Positions 1 through 6,282 of a stretch of DNA of 8,220 nt are shown in pieces. Position numbers and translations under genes: made by a program. The notes under the pieces are model-generated. The model was not told where the DNA came from, did no database searches, and was given only the letters and a program-made list of their open reading frames with translations. Position 1 is the first letter of the stretch. Each line of letters begins with the position of its first letter. The DNA is from Mycobacterium sp. (GTDB taxonomy: Bacteria > Actinomycetota > Actinomycetes > Mycobacteriales > Mycobacteriaceae): NCBI GenBank assembly GCA_023264755.1, contig JAHFVB010000212.1, positions 1 to 8,220 of the forward strand, given 5' to 3'.

Positions 1-490
1 TCTTGCTACCCGGCGGATTGACGACGTCCGTGCCGATCATAGCGACGGGGATGACCGGGACGCCGGTCTGCAGGGCGACCCGGGCGAGCCCGGTCTTGCC
101 CTTGTAGAGCCGCCCGTCCGGCGAGCGCGTGCCCTCGGGATACATGCCGAGCAGCTTCCCGCCGTCGAGCACCCGCACGGCGGCGTTCAACGCCGCCTTG
201 GCCGAGTCGGCGTCAGTGCGATCGATGGGGACCTGGCCAGCCGCGGTGTAGAACCAGCGGGTGAACCAGCCCTTGACGCCGGTGCCCGTGAAGTACTCGG
301 CCTTGGCCAGGAACGTGATGCGCCGCCGCACGACGAGCGGCAGGTAGAAGCTGTCGGCGACCGCGAGGTGATTGCTGGCGAGGATTACCGGCCCGGAGTC
401 CGGAACGTATTCCAGTCCTTCAACTTTCGGACGGCCGAGCAAAGTCAGCAGGGGTCCCATGAAGACGAACTTGAAAAGCCAGTACCACAT
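1..490 (-). CDS. 1-acyl-glycerol-3-phosphate acyltransferase-like protein (PlsC/LPLAT family), C-terminus outside window
   Basis: Lysophospholipid acyltransferase family protein, expected to transfer an acyl group from a thioester donor to a lysophospholipid such as lysophosphatidate at the inner face of the plasma membrane. I read 163 residues before the window ends. Seen: the HX4D catalytic motif as NHLAVAD (residues 40-46, His41 and Asp46), motif II as PIDR (88-91), motif III as YPEGTRS (117-123), and the hydrophobic fourth block VPVIPVAMIG (144-153). These four blocks in order define the family. The N-terminus has a short hydrophobic stretch (about 4-18) but no clear signal peptide. The ATG at 490 is preferred because GGGAGGG lies just upstream; a second ATG at codon 11 has poorer support. 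It is the last gene of the minus-strand series and is separated from its upstream neighbour by 115 bp. Synteny suggests the Rv2182c orthologue. Acyl acceptor and donor cannot be told from sequence. Confidence 0.9.
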   Translation of the reverse strand, partial: MWYWLFKFVFMGPLLTLLGRPKVEGLEYVPDSGPVILASNHLAVADSFYLPLVVRRRITFLAKAEYFTGTGVKGWFTRWFYTAAGQVPIDRTDADSAKAALNAAVRVLDGGKLLGMYPEGTRSPDGRLYKGKTGLARVALQTGVPVIPVAMIGTDVVNPPGSK

Positions 491-493
491 CGA

Positions 494-500
494 CCCTCCC
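494..500 (-). promoter_or_regulatory. Shine-Dalgarno site of the acyltransferase gene
   Basis: GGGAGGG on the minus strand ends 3 bases before the ATG at 490. It is purine-rich and complementary to the 16S rRNA tail, and it favours codon 1 over the in-frame ATG at 460. Confidence 0.65.
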
Positions 501-528
501 GCAGCGGGCGCCTCGGTCGGTGCCCTGC

Positions 529-551
529 GACAACCTTACCCACGCGTTGTC
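529..551. repeat. Perfect 6-bp inverted repeat, possible operator
   Basis: GACAAC (529-534) and GTTGTC (546-551) are exact reverse complements separated by 11 nt. The dyad straddles the candidate -10 box of the downstream acyltransferase gene. The spacing suits a dimeric repressor binding about two turns of helix, but a 6-bp dyad can arise by chance. Confidence 0.35.
533..538 (-). promoter_or_regulatory. Candidate -10 element for the acyltransferase gene
   Basis: Minus-strand TAAGGT fits the mycobacterial TANNNT -10 pattern and would place a transcription start near 526, giving a leader of roughly 35 nt. No convincing -35 hexamer is present at 16-18 bp. The element sits inside a 6-bp inverted repeat (529-551), so it might be operator-controlled. 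This is pattern matching only. Confidence 0.3.
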
Positions 552-577
552 ACGTCGACCACAGGGCCGCGACGGCA

Positions 578-599
578 GGCTGCCGGGACACCCGGAGCC
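578..599 (-). terminator. GC-rich hairpin just after the Cys-rich protein gene, possible intrinsic terminator
   Basis: Read on the minus strand from 599 this is a stem of GGCT+CCGGG pairing with CCCGG+AGCC around a TGT loop, with one bulged base: nine base pairs in all. It begins 6 nt after the TAG stop at 608-606. There is no T-tract, so it would be the U-poor type often proposed for mycobacteria, or a Rho-related or mRNA-stabilising structure. An alternative smaller hairpin (573-585, CGGCAG/CTGCCG) overlaps and would compete with it. Confidence 0.4.
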
Positions 600-605
600 G
601 GCGAC

Positions 606-1007
606 CTACTCCTCGACCGAAACCGGGATGTGCTGGTAGCGCCCCGGCCCCGACCGCGAACCCGACGAGGGCCCCGACGACGGCGGATCCGGCTCCGGTG
701 AAGGAGGGCCCTGGGGAGCCGACGGGTCGGGCGGTTCGGGACGGTCATCGGCGCTTGGCTCGGTCATCGCCCGCACGACCGCCAGCAGCGCGACGCTGTG
801 TTCGGCGATCACCGTCAGCAGCGGGTGGCCTTCACCGTTGATCAGCGCGCCAAGCGCACACACCGGGCACCACACCTGTTGGCACTTGCCAGGGCCTGCG
901 GAGGTAGCTCGGGCCGCGGCCAATCTCAGCGCGGGATCGAGTCCGTCGAGGATCGTCTGCGCCAGCTGCCGCAGCTCGGGCCCGAGGTTCTGGTGACCAT
1001 CACTCAC
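606..1007 (-). CDS. Small conserved protein with Cys cluster and Pro-rich tail (Rv2183c-like), function unknown
   Basis: A 133-residue protein of unknown function. Seen: a helical, Leu/Ala-rich N-terminal half (residues about 8-34), a cysteine cluster C42-X4-C47-X2-C50 in the setting CQQVWCPVC, a further hydrophobic helix (62-82, including His61 and His70), then a disordered Pro/Ser/Gly-rich segment (84-122) and a short conserved-looking end, YQHIPVSVEE. The CPVC pair resembles half of a zinc ribbon or a redox/metal site; only three Cys are present, so a single four-Cys zinc knuckle would need a His or a dimer. The GTG at 1007 is chosen because it overlaps the ATPase stop as GTGA and has GGAGGT nine bases upstream; the longer in-frame reading to 1085 would run inside the ATPase gene. 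Last gene of a three-gene coupled run. By position it corresponds to Rv2183c. Confidence 0.75.
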   Translation of the reverse strand: MSDGHQNLGPELRQLAQTILDGLDPALRLAAARATSAGPGKCQQVWCPVCALGALINGEGHPLLTVIAEHSVALLAVVRAMTEPSADDRPEPPDPSAPQGPPSPEPDPPSSGPSSGSRSGPGRYQHIPVSVEE

Positions 1008-2266
1008 GCCGGCCACACCTCCGGATCCGGTCGAAAACGCACGGTCAACTCGCCGCCTCGCAGCTGTGCGTCCATGACGACGCATCGACGCAGGACGGAG
1101 GCCAATTTGACCCGGCGCCGAAGTCCTGCGGCCCCGATGATCAGGTCGTCGTCGACCCGGCCCAACGTCAGCGCCGCGGGGTCGACCTGCGGCAACTCTA
1201 ACCGCAGCCGGTACACCGCATCGAGGCCGGTTCCGGATTCGCGGTCGACGACGGGCCGCAGCGGTCCGGGCGGAGCCACCCCGTCGCGACGCCGCGCGCC
1301 ATCGAGCAGTTCCGCGAGCGCCTTCGGCCCGATCGGCTCGCCAGCCAGATGTGGGACGAGCACCAGCTTGACGTCACCGATGGCGGAGTCGAGCTCATCG
1401 AGCACCGTGCGCTGTTCGGATATCCGCTCGGTGTACCAATCGAACGCCGGGTGTTCCGGCAGGTTGCGGTACTCGAACGAATCATCTTGTACCAGGCATT
1501 GATTCACGATCAGCTCCGCCACCGACACCCCCATCAAGGCCAGTGCGCCCAGGGTTCGGATGGCCTCCGCGGCGACCACCCGCTCGGGGGTGAGCACCAG
1601 ATGCGCGCTCACCCGCGACTGGTCGGTCAACAGCGCGCCCAACTGCTCGGTGCCCGCTGCGATGCGCTCGACGAGCCGCACCACGGCCGCCGCCCTGGTC
1701 TCGTCACCGCGAAGGGAGAGCCTGCGGTGCCGCGGCCAGGCCCGTTCCAGGTAGAGCCCGAAGGTGGCCGGCAGCGTCAACATCCTCATGGCGTCGGCGG
1801 TCGAGGCACAGTCGACGACGACGTGGTCCCACTCCCCCGAGGCCGCCAACTCGCCAACCTCGTGCAGCCCGAGCACCTCCTGGATGCCGGGTAGGGCCGA
1901 AAGTTCCTCGGGAGCAAGGCCGTCCAGGTCCGACTCGGGGAACCTGTCGGACAGTACGCCGGCGACCTCACGCCACCGCGTCTCGAGCAGCGCCAGGGTG
2001 TCCAGGGCGAGCGCATCCAGGAATCCGCCGGCGGCGTCCCGTCCGACGTCGAGGTCGGCGAGCACCCGGGTGGGCCGGCGCTCGCCCGTCGGCGTGATCG
2101 TCACCCCGAGCACGTCGCCGGTGGAATGGGCCTGGTCAGTCGAGACGATCAACACGCGCTGGCCGCCCCGTGCGTCGCGCACGGCGGTTGCGGTCGCCAA
2201 CGTGGACTTGCCTACCCCACCCTTGCCGACGAACAGGCTGATTCGGGCGGGCTCGCGGTCGATCAC
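1004..2266 (-). CDS. ArsA/Get3-type ATPase with C-terminal Hsp20-like domain (Rv2184c-like)
   Basis: A 420-residue SIMIBI-class ATPase. Seen: deviant Walker A GKGGVGKST (residues 14-22, with the signature first Lys15), a switch I-type STDQAHS (42-48, equivalent to DPAHS of ArsA/Get3), LPGIQE (125-130, like the PG-x-E motif of the family) and a switch II-like DCASTADAMRML (152-163, equivalent to DTAPTGHTLR). The C-terminal part (about 350-411) has the strand pattern and RRRVKL / LRGGELTVRF elements of the ArsA_HSP20 domain. The CxxC zinc pair of eukaryotic Get3 and the metalloid-binding Cys triad of ArsA are absent, so arsenite export is unlikely. The family couples ATP-driven dimer opening to handling of membrane-protein or other hydrophobic clients; the client here is unknown. 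The GTG start overlaps the TB16.3 stop (GTGA), with GAGG four bases before the start; the TGA stop overlaps the next gene's GTG in the same way. Confidence 0.88.
   Translation of the reverse strand: MIDREPARISLFVGKGGVGKSTLATATAVRDARGGQRVLIVSTDQAHSTGDVLGVTITPTGERRPTRVLADLDVGRDAAGGFLDALALDTLALLETRWREVAGVLSDRFPESDLDGLAPEELSALPGIQEVLGLHEVGELAASGEWDHVVVDCASTADAMRMLTLPATFGLYLERAWPRHRRLSLRGDETRAAAVVRLVERIAAGTEQLGALLTDQSRVSAHLVLTPERVVAAEAIRTLGALALMGVSVAELIVNQCLVQDDSFEYRNLPEHPAFDWYTERISEQRTVLDELDSAIGDVKLVLVPHLAGEPIGPKALAELLDGARRRDGVAPPGPLRPVVDRESGTGLDAVYRLRLELPQVDPAALTLGRVDDDLIIGAAGLRRRVKLASVLRRCVVMDAQLRGGELTVRFRPDPEVWPA
1017..1022 (-). promoter_or_regulatory. Shine-Dalgarno site that fixes the start of the Cys-rich protein
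   Basis: GGAGGT on the minus strand lies inside the end of the ATPase gene, nine bases before the GTG at 1007. It supports independent or re-initiating translation at that GTG and argues against the upstream in-frame start at 1085. Confidence 0.65.
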
Positions 2267-2700
2267 TCAGCCTCGACTCGCTTCTTGAGATCCTTGAGGG
2301 CCGTATCGGTGAGCCTGCGCTCGGCCTTGCGCTTGAGCAGCCCGATCATCGGAATGACCAGGTCGACGGATAGTTCGTAGGTGACTTCGGTCCCAGTACC
2401 CTTGGGCGCCAAGCGATATGCCCCGTCGAGCGCCTTGAGCAGCGAGCTGGAGACCAGCGACCACGTCACCGACTCGTGATCGGGCGGCCAGACGTAGGAC
2501 AGCACCATGGTGTCCTTGAGCACGGCGGCGTCCAGCACCAGTCTGGCGATCTTCGGACGCCCGTCGGCGTCGACCTCCAGGACTTCGGCTTCCTTGTACT
2601 CCGCGACCCAATCCGGGTATGAACCGATGTCGGCGATGACCTCCATCACCGTCGACGGTGCCGCGTCGATGTAGATCGTCTGCGCAGTCTTGTCCGCCAC
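2263..2700 (-). CDS. SRPBCC/START-like small protein, TB16.3 (Rv2185c) homologue
   Basis: A 145-residue cytosolic protein of the SRPBCC (Bet v1/polyketide cyclase-like) superfamily, whose members hold hydrophobic ligands in a helix-grip pocket. Seen: the typical opening IYIDAAPSTVMEVIADIGSYPDWVAEY in three short parts - beta strand with 'IDAAP' (residues 11-15), helix alpha1 with 'VMEVIADIGSYPDW' (17-30), then the strand series that includes VSYVWPP-like and VTWSLV segments - and a long C-terminal helix ending KDLKKRVEAE. There is no signal peptide. The GTG at 2700 is selected because GGAGAG sits five bases upstream and the protein then starts just before the first strand; the same frame stays open far upstream, but that part is antisense to other genes. 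Its TGA overlaps the ATPase GTG by 4 bp. Ligand unknown; a lipid is a reasonable guess from context only. Confidence 0.88.
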   Translation of the reverse strand: MADKTAQTIYIDAAPSTVMEVIADIGSYPDWVAEYKEAEVLEVDADGRPKIARLVLDAAVLKDTMVLSYVWPPDHESVTWSLVSSSLLKALDGAYRLAPKGTGTEVTYELSVDLVIPMIGLLKRKAERRLTDTALKDLKKRVEAE

Positions 2701-2705
2701 GTGTG

Positions 2706-2711
2706 CTCTCC
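2706..2711 (-). promoter_or_regulatory. Shine-Dalgarno site of the TB16.3-like gene
   Basis: GGAGAG on the minus strand, five bases before the GTG at 2700. It decides the start within a frame that is otherwise open for about another 1 kb. Confidence 0.6.
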
Positions 2712-2722
2712 GTCGTCGTGCA

Positions 2723-2747
2723 CTGAAGGACGGTGCGGGCCCTTCAG
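2723..2747 (-). other. Hairpin in the leader of the TB16.3-like gene
   Basis: CTGAAGG (2723-2729) and CCTTCAG (2741-2747) are perfect 7-bp complements around an 11-nt GC-rich loop, 23-47 bases upstream of the GTG at 2700. There is no T-tract. It could terminate read-through from the upstream SRPBCC gene, or form a 5' structure on the TB16.3 transcript. Which role applies depends on where transcription starts. Confidence 0.45.
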
Positions 2748-2753
2748 CACAGA

Positions 2754-2759
2754 AATGTA
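2754..2759 (-). promoter_or_regulatory. Candidate -10 element for the TB16.3-ATPase-Cys protein operon
   Basis: Minus-strand TACATT fits TANNNT and lies in the most AT-rich patch of the 122-bp gap. It predicts a start near 2747, right at the foot of the hairpin. No good -35 hexamer is visible. Supported only by pattern and by position in a gap large enough for a promoter. Confidence 0.3.
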
Positions 2760-2822
2760 CCCGCACCCACGGCGCTCTGGGGCTCAGCGCTCCGGCTCGG
2801 GGAGCTCGGGGCCTCGCCGCGG

Positions 2823-3212
2823 TCAGGCCAGTCGGGAGACCCCGACCGGTCGGTGCTCCTCGAGTCGGCGCTTCACCTCGAACGCCATGTCCTTGCCCGC
2901 CACCCTGCGGCGATGGACCAATTTCGGCAGGTTCATCTTGGCGAGCTCGAAGGCCGCCACTCCGGCCGGCTCGGCATGGAGGAAGTAGTGGAGTATGACG
3001 CCGTCGAACGACGGCTCCAGCCAGACTTCCATGGTGCCGGTCAACGCCCCGGTGACGGTCCAGCGCTGGCCGGCGGGACCGCGGTCCTCGACGACCGTCA
3101 AACGCAGGTCGGGCCACCACCGACGCCAGCTGCTGGGGTCGGCGACCGCCGCGCCGACGTCGACGGGGTCCGCGCAGACGAACGTTTCGTCCGCGATCTG
3201 GATGCTGTTCAT
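2823..3212 (-). CDS. Second SRPBCC family small protein (Rv2186c-like)
   Basis: A 129-residue protein with the SRPBCC helix-grip pattern: opening strand [18 protein letters not shown] (residues 6-23), '[10 protein letters not shown]' (27-36) as the Trp-rich turn after helix alpha1, alternating strands with [20 protein letters not shown] (48-67) and [12 protein letters not shown] (71-82), then a long C-terminal helix (about 84-119) rich in Lys/Arg. It has no export signal. It is clearly different in sequence from the TB16.3-like protein 122 bp downstream, so the two are distant relatives of the same fold rather than a recent duplication. ATG at 3212 has only a weak SD (GAAG, about 12 bases upstream). 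Divergent from fadD15. Ligand and partner unknown; a steroid, polyketide or fatty-acyl ligand is possible for this fold but not shown. Confidence 0.83.
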   Translation of the reverse strand: MNSIQIADETFVCADPVDVGAAVADPSSWRRWWPDLRLTVVEDRGPAGQRWTVTGALTGTMEVWLEPSFDGVILHYFLHAEPAGVAAFELAKMNLPKLVHRRRVAGKDMAFEVKRRLEEHRPVGVSRLA

Positions 3213-3321
3213 CGTTGAACAGCTTCACACACGAACTCTCACGCCTCGTCGGGGGCCGACTAGGCTGGAGCGACGTCATATCCGGCCAGCGGCCGACCAC
3301 CCGTCCAAAGGGGCCAAGATC
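3213..3321. promoter_or_regulatory. Divergent intergenic region between the second SRPBCC gene and fadD15
   Basis: A 109-bp gap that must carry promoters for both directions. On the plus strand TAGGCT (3261-3266) fits the mycobacterial -10 pattern TANNNT and would give a fadD15 leader of about 50 nt; no clear TTGACA box is found 16-18 bp upstream. The leader contains a small CGGCC-AGC-GGCCG hairpin (3283-3295). On the minus strand I see no convincing -10 box for the SRPBCC gene. GACGTC (3272-3277) is a palindrome near the predicted fadD15 start. Confidence 0.45.
3307..3313 (+). promoter_or_regulatory. Shine-Dalgarno site that fixes the fadD15 start
   Basis: AAAGGGG ends eight bases before the GTG at 3322. 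This selects the GTG over far-upstream in-frame ATG codons that lie antisense to the SRPBCC gene. Confidence 0.65.
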
Positions 3322-5133
3322 GTGCGCGAGTTCAGCGTTCCCGCAACCTTCACCGTTGGCGAGCACGACACCGTCGTCAGTTCCGTGTACTCCCACGCGG
3401 CCGACGACCCCGACCACGTGATCGTCCAGCGGCTGGTCGACGGCACGTGGACCGATGTGACCTGCGCCCAGTTCGCTGACCAAGTACGTTCGGCCGCTTT
3501 GGGTTTGATTGGTTGCGGGGTTCAGCAGGGTGACCGGGTGGCGTTGTTGTCGGCGACGCGGTACGAGTGGGCGATCATCGACTTCGCCATTCTGTCGATC
3601 GGTGCGGTCACGGTCCCGATCTACGAGACCTCGTCGGTCGAGCAGGTGAGGTTCGTACTGGCCGACTCGGGAGCCGTCGTGGCGTTGGTCGAGACCGACG
3701 AGCACGCCGGCAAGGTCGAACAACTCAAGGACGAACTACCCGCCCTGCGCAATGTCCTGTGCATCGCCGGTTCGGGCCCGGCTGCGCTCGACGAGCTCGC
3801 CGAGGCGGGCCGGGGCACCGACGCGGTCGAGCTGCAGGCCCGGCTGGCGGCCATCAGGTCGGCCGACCTCGCGACGCTGGTCTACACCTCCGGCACCACC
3901 GGTCGGCCCAAGGGCTGCCAGTTGACGCACTCCAACCTGTTGTTCGAGCTGCGCGGCGCCAAGGCCTGTTTCCCCGACCTGCTGACCAAGGGCGAGAAGC
4001 TGTTGGTGTTCCTGCCGCTGGCGCACGTGCTGGCCCGCGCCATCACGATCTCGGCGTTCAGCAACAAGGTGACGTTGGGCTTCACCAGCGACGTGAAGAA
4101 TCTGGTGCCGACCCTCGGGGTGTTCAAGCCGACGTTGGTGGTTTCGGTGCCGCGGGTCTTCGAGAAGGTCTACAACACCGCCGAGCAGAACGCTCGCAAC
4201 GACGGCAAGGGCTGGATCTTCGCCCCGGCTGCGAACACCGCGATCGAGTGGAGCCAGGCTCGAGACCGGTCCGGCGGCCCGGGCCTACTGCTGAACCTCA
4301 AGCACGCTCTCTTCGACCGGCTGGTCTACGGCAAGCTGCGGGCGGCCCTTGGCGGCAACTGCCACGCCGCCATCTCCGGCGGCGCCCCCCTGGGCGCGCG
4401 ACTGGGACACTTCTACCGCGGCGTCGGGGTGACCATCTACGAGGGTTATGGGCTCACCGAGACCAGCGCGGCCATCACGGTCAACCAGGTGGGCGCACTG
4501 AAGGTCGGATCGGTGGGAAAGCTGTTGCCGGGCAACAAGATGCGTGTCGACGACGACACCGAACTGCTGGTTTCGGGAGGGGTCGTGTTCAGCGGCTACT
4601 GGAACAACCAGGCCGAGACCGACGCCGTGTTCACCGACGGCTGGTTCCACACCGGTGACCTCGGGGCCATCGACGACGAGGGTTTCCTGACCATCGTGGG
4701 ACGCAAGAAGGAGATCATCGTGACGGCCGGCGGCAAGAACGTGGCGCCGGCGCTGTTGGAGGATCGCATGCGGGCCCATCCGTTGATCAGCCAGGCCATG
4801 GTGGTCGGCGACGCGCAACCGTTCATCGCGGCCCTGATCACGATCGACCCGGAGGCCTTTCCCGGCTGGAAGCAGCGCAACGGCAAGGACCCGGCGGCCA
4901 CCGTGGGCGACCTGGCCGAGGATCCGGATCTGGTCGCCGAAGTCGAGCTGGCCGTCAAGGACGCCAATCAGGTGGTGTCCCATGCCGAGTCGATTCGCAA
5001 GTTCCGGATCCTGCCGGTCGACTTCACCGAGGACACGGGCGAACTCACCCCGACGTTGAAGGTCAAGCGCAAGGTGGTCGCCGAGAAGTTCGCAGGCGAC
5101 ATCGACGCCCTGTACGCCAAGGTCGGCGACTAA
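3322..5133 (+). CDS. fadD15: Long-chain fatty-acid-CoA ligase FadD15
   Basis: A 603-residue ANL-superfamily enzyme that activates long-chain fatty acids to acyl-CoA through an acyl-adenylate. Seen: P-loop [11 protein letters not shown] (residues 188-198), the fatty-acyl motif region [10 protein letters not shown] (373-382), TGDLG (444-448, ribose-binding Asp446), the hinge/linker [14 protein letters not shown] (460-473) and the C-terminal lysine-rich [10 protein letters not shown] (575-584) that carries the catalytic Lys in this class. The core is complete and of normal length. The start [16 protein letters not shown] matches what I recall of Rv2187, and a good SD precedes the GTG. No signal peptide, so a cytosolic or membrane-peripheral enzyme. 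It is the only plus-strand gene; its TAA overlaps the pimB' TAG on the other strand. A short stretch near 3481-3531 has unusual codon choice. Exact chain length preference cannot be read from sequence. Confidence 0.95.
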   Translation: MREFSVPATFTVGEHDTVVSSVYSHAADDPDHVIVQRLVDGTWTDVTCAQFADQVRSAALGLIGCGVQQGDRVALLSATRYEWAIIDFAILSIGAVTVPIYETSSVEQVRFVLADSGAVVALVETDEHAGKVEQLKDELPALRNVLCIAGSGPAALDELAEAGRGTDAVELQARLAAIRSADLATLVYTSGTTGRPKGCQLTHSNLLFELRGAKACFPDLLTKGEKLLVFLPLAHVLARAITISAFSNKVTLGFTSDVKNLVPTLGVFKPTLVVSVPRVFEKVYNTAEQNARNDGKGWIFAPAANTAIEWSQARDRSGGPGLLLNLKHALFDRLVYGKLRAALGGNCHAAISGGAPLGARLGHFYRGVGVTIYEGYGLTETSAAITVNQVGALKVGSVGKLLPGNKMRVDDDTELLVSGGVVFSGYWNNQAETDAVFTDGWFHTGDLGAIDDEGFLTIVGRKKEIIVTAGGKNVAPALLEDRMRAHPLISQAMVVGDAQPFIAALITIDPEAFPGWKQRNGKDPAATVGDLAEDPDLVAEVELAVKDANQVVSHAESIRKFRILPVDFTEDTGELTPTLKVKRKVVAEKFAGDIDALYAKVGD

Positions 5134-6272
5134 CCCCTCAGCAGCTGCGAGAGCCGGTCGGCCTTGGTCCGCCACTGCCAGTCGTCGACGACCCACTGCC
5201 GGCCCGCCGCGCCCATGGCGGCCGCGCGCCCGGGATCGGCCAACAGGTCGCCGACGGCGGCGGCGATGGCCCCGACGTCCCAACCGTCGACGACGAGCCC
5301 GGTCTCGCCGTCGCGAACCGATTCCGGTGCGCCTCCGGAGCGACCGGCGACCACGGGCACCCCGCTTGCCGAGGCCTCCAGATAGACGATGCCGAGCCCC
5401 TCGACGTCCAGCCCGGCGCCGCGGGTCCGGCATGGCATCGCGAATACGTCGGCCATCGCGTGGTGGGCGGGCAGCTCCTCGGCGGGCACGCCCTCGGTGA
5501 ACACCACGTGGTCGGCCACCCCGAAGCGGTGCGCGAGCCCGTGCAGCTTGTCCCGGTACGGGCCGCCACCGACGATTACCAGCGTCGCGCCGGGCACGCG
5601 CTGCCGGATCGAGGGCAGCGCTTGAATCAGCATGTCCTGGCCCTTGCGTGGCACCAGGCGTGACACGCATGCGACCACCGGGCGCTCGCCGAGCCCGTAC
5701 CGCGCGCGCAGCTCGGCGCGGGCGACGGAATCGGGTTGGAAGCGCTCGATGTTGACCCCGGGTGCGAGGTGTTCCAGCGCCGCCTTCGGCCCGAACGCGG
5801 AGGCGAAGCGGCTTCGCGTGTAGTGGCTGATGAACGTCACGACGTCGGTGTCATTCCCAATGCGGCGCAACGCCGTTCGAGCCACCGGTAACATCGACCA
5901 GCCCACTTCGTGACCGTGGGTGCTGGCGATCACCCGGCGGGCGCCCGCCTCCCGGGCCAGCGGCGTGAGCAACGCCAGCGGCGCTGCGGCACCGAACCAC
6001 ACGGTTTCGATGTCGGCGTGCTTGATGAGCTTGCGCATCCGGCCCGCCACCGACGGCTCCGGCACCATCAGCGTCGTCGGATGTCGCACCACCTCGATTC
6101 CAGCGGCCGCGGCTCGCCGGTCGTATTCCTCGGCGCCCTTCCACTTGGGTGCGTAGACCGTCAGCGAGTGGTCGCCGGCGAGCACCAGCTCGTCGACGAG
6201 GTTCTCCAGGTAGGACTGGATGCCGCCGGGGCGCGGCGGAAAGTCGTTGGTTACCAGAAGAACCCGGGTCAT
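5130..6272 (-). CDS. pimB: GDP-mannose-dependent alpha-mannosyltransferase PimB' (second mannose of PIM synthesis)
   Basis: A 380-residue GT4 (GT-B fold, retaining) glycosyltransferase. In mycobacteria PimB' adds the second mannose, from GDP-mannose, to PIM1/acyl-PIM1 on the cytosolic face of the membrane. Seen: N-terminal Rossmann strand [20 protein letters not shown] (1-20) with the GG loop for the nucleotide-sugar, STHGHEVGW (117-125) with the acceptor-side His, PGVN (171-174), the donor-site pair VSRLVPRKG (203-211), GGGP (235-238) and the EX7E-type motif EGLGIVYLE (291-299; Glu291 and Glu299). Length and motifs fit the Rv2188c/MSMEG PimB' group and the crystallised corynebacterial PimB'. 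No clear SD precedes the ATG at 6272; with only 10 bp to the upstream stop, translation is probably coupled. The stop overlaps that of fadD15, tail to tail. Older literature uses 'pimB' for a different gene (Rv0557), hence the prime. Confidence 0.93.
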   Translation of the reverse strand: MTRVLLVTNDFPPRPGGIQSYLENLVDELVLAGDHSLTVYAPKWKGAEEYDRRAAAAGIEVVRHPTTLMVPEPSVAGRMRKLIKHADIETVWFGAAAPLALLTPLAREAGARRVIASTHGHEVGWSMLPVARTALRRIGNDTDVVTFISHYTRSRFASAFGPKAALEHLAPGVNIERFQPDSVARAELRARYGLGERPVVACVSRLVPRKGQDMLIQALPSIRQRVPGATLVIVGGGPYRDKLHGLAHRFGVADHVVFTEGVPAEELPAHHAMADVFAMPCRTRGAGLDVEGLGIVYLEASASGVPVVAGRSGGAPESVRDGETGLVVDGWDVGAIAAAVGDLLADPGRAAAMGAAGRQWVVDDWQWRTKADRLSQLLRG

Positions 6273-6282
6273 TGCGGTCAGG

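Noticed and set aside
1004..2266. Arsenite efflux ATPase (ArsA) as the specific function of the P-loop protein
   Set aside because: It is a single ATPase unit, lacks the metalloid-binding Cys set, and has no arsB, arsD or arsR neighbour.
2795..2812. GCTCGGGGA/GCTCGGGGC tandem pair as a repeat element
   Set aside because: Only two short copies in GC-rich intergenic sequence; not enough for a meaningful repeat family.
2995..3321. N-terminal extension of fadD15 from an ATG at 2995
   Set aside because: It lies antisense to the SRPBCC gene, has a composition unlike the rest of the enzyme, and the GTG at 3322 has a strong SD and the expected family N-terminus.
2701..3723. Long minus-strand open frame continuous with and upstream of the TB16.3-like gene
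   Set aside because: It is antisense to the start of fadD15 and overlaps the second SRPBCC gene in another frame; its residues are Arg/Gly/Pro-rich without domain features. A good SD and the domain start place the real start at 2700.
3567..4658. Plus-strand 363-codon frame inside fadD15
   Set aside because: Same strand, shifted frame of fadD15 with Arg/Gly/Gln-rich content and no recognisable domain.
4285..5670. Minus-strand 461-codon open frame over the end of fadD15 and pimB'
   Set aside because: Shadow of the high-GC real genes: no motifs, Arg/Gly-rich low complexity, and it conflicts with two convincing coding genes.
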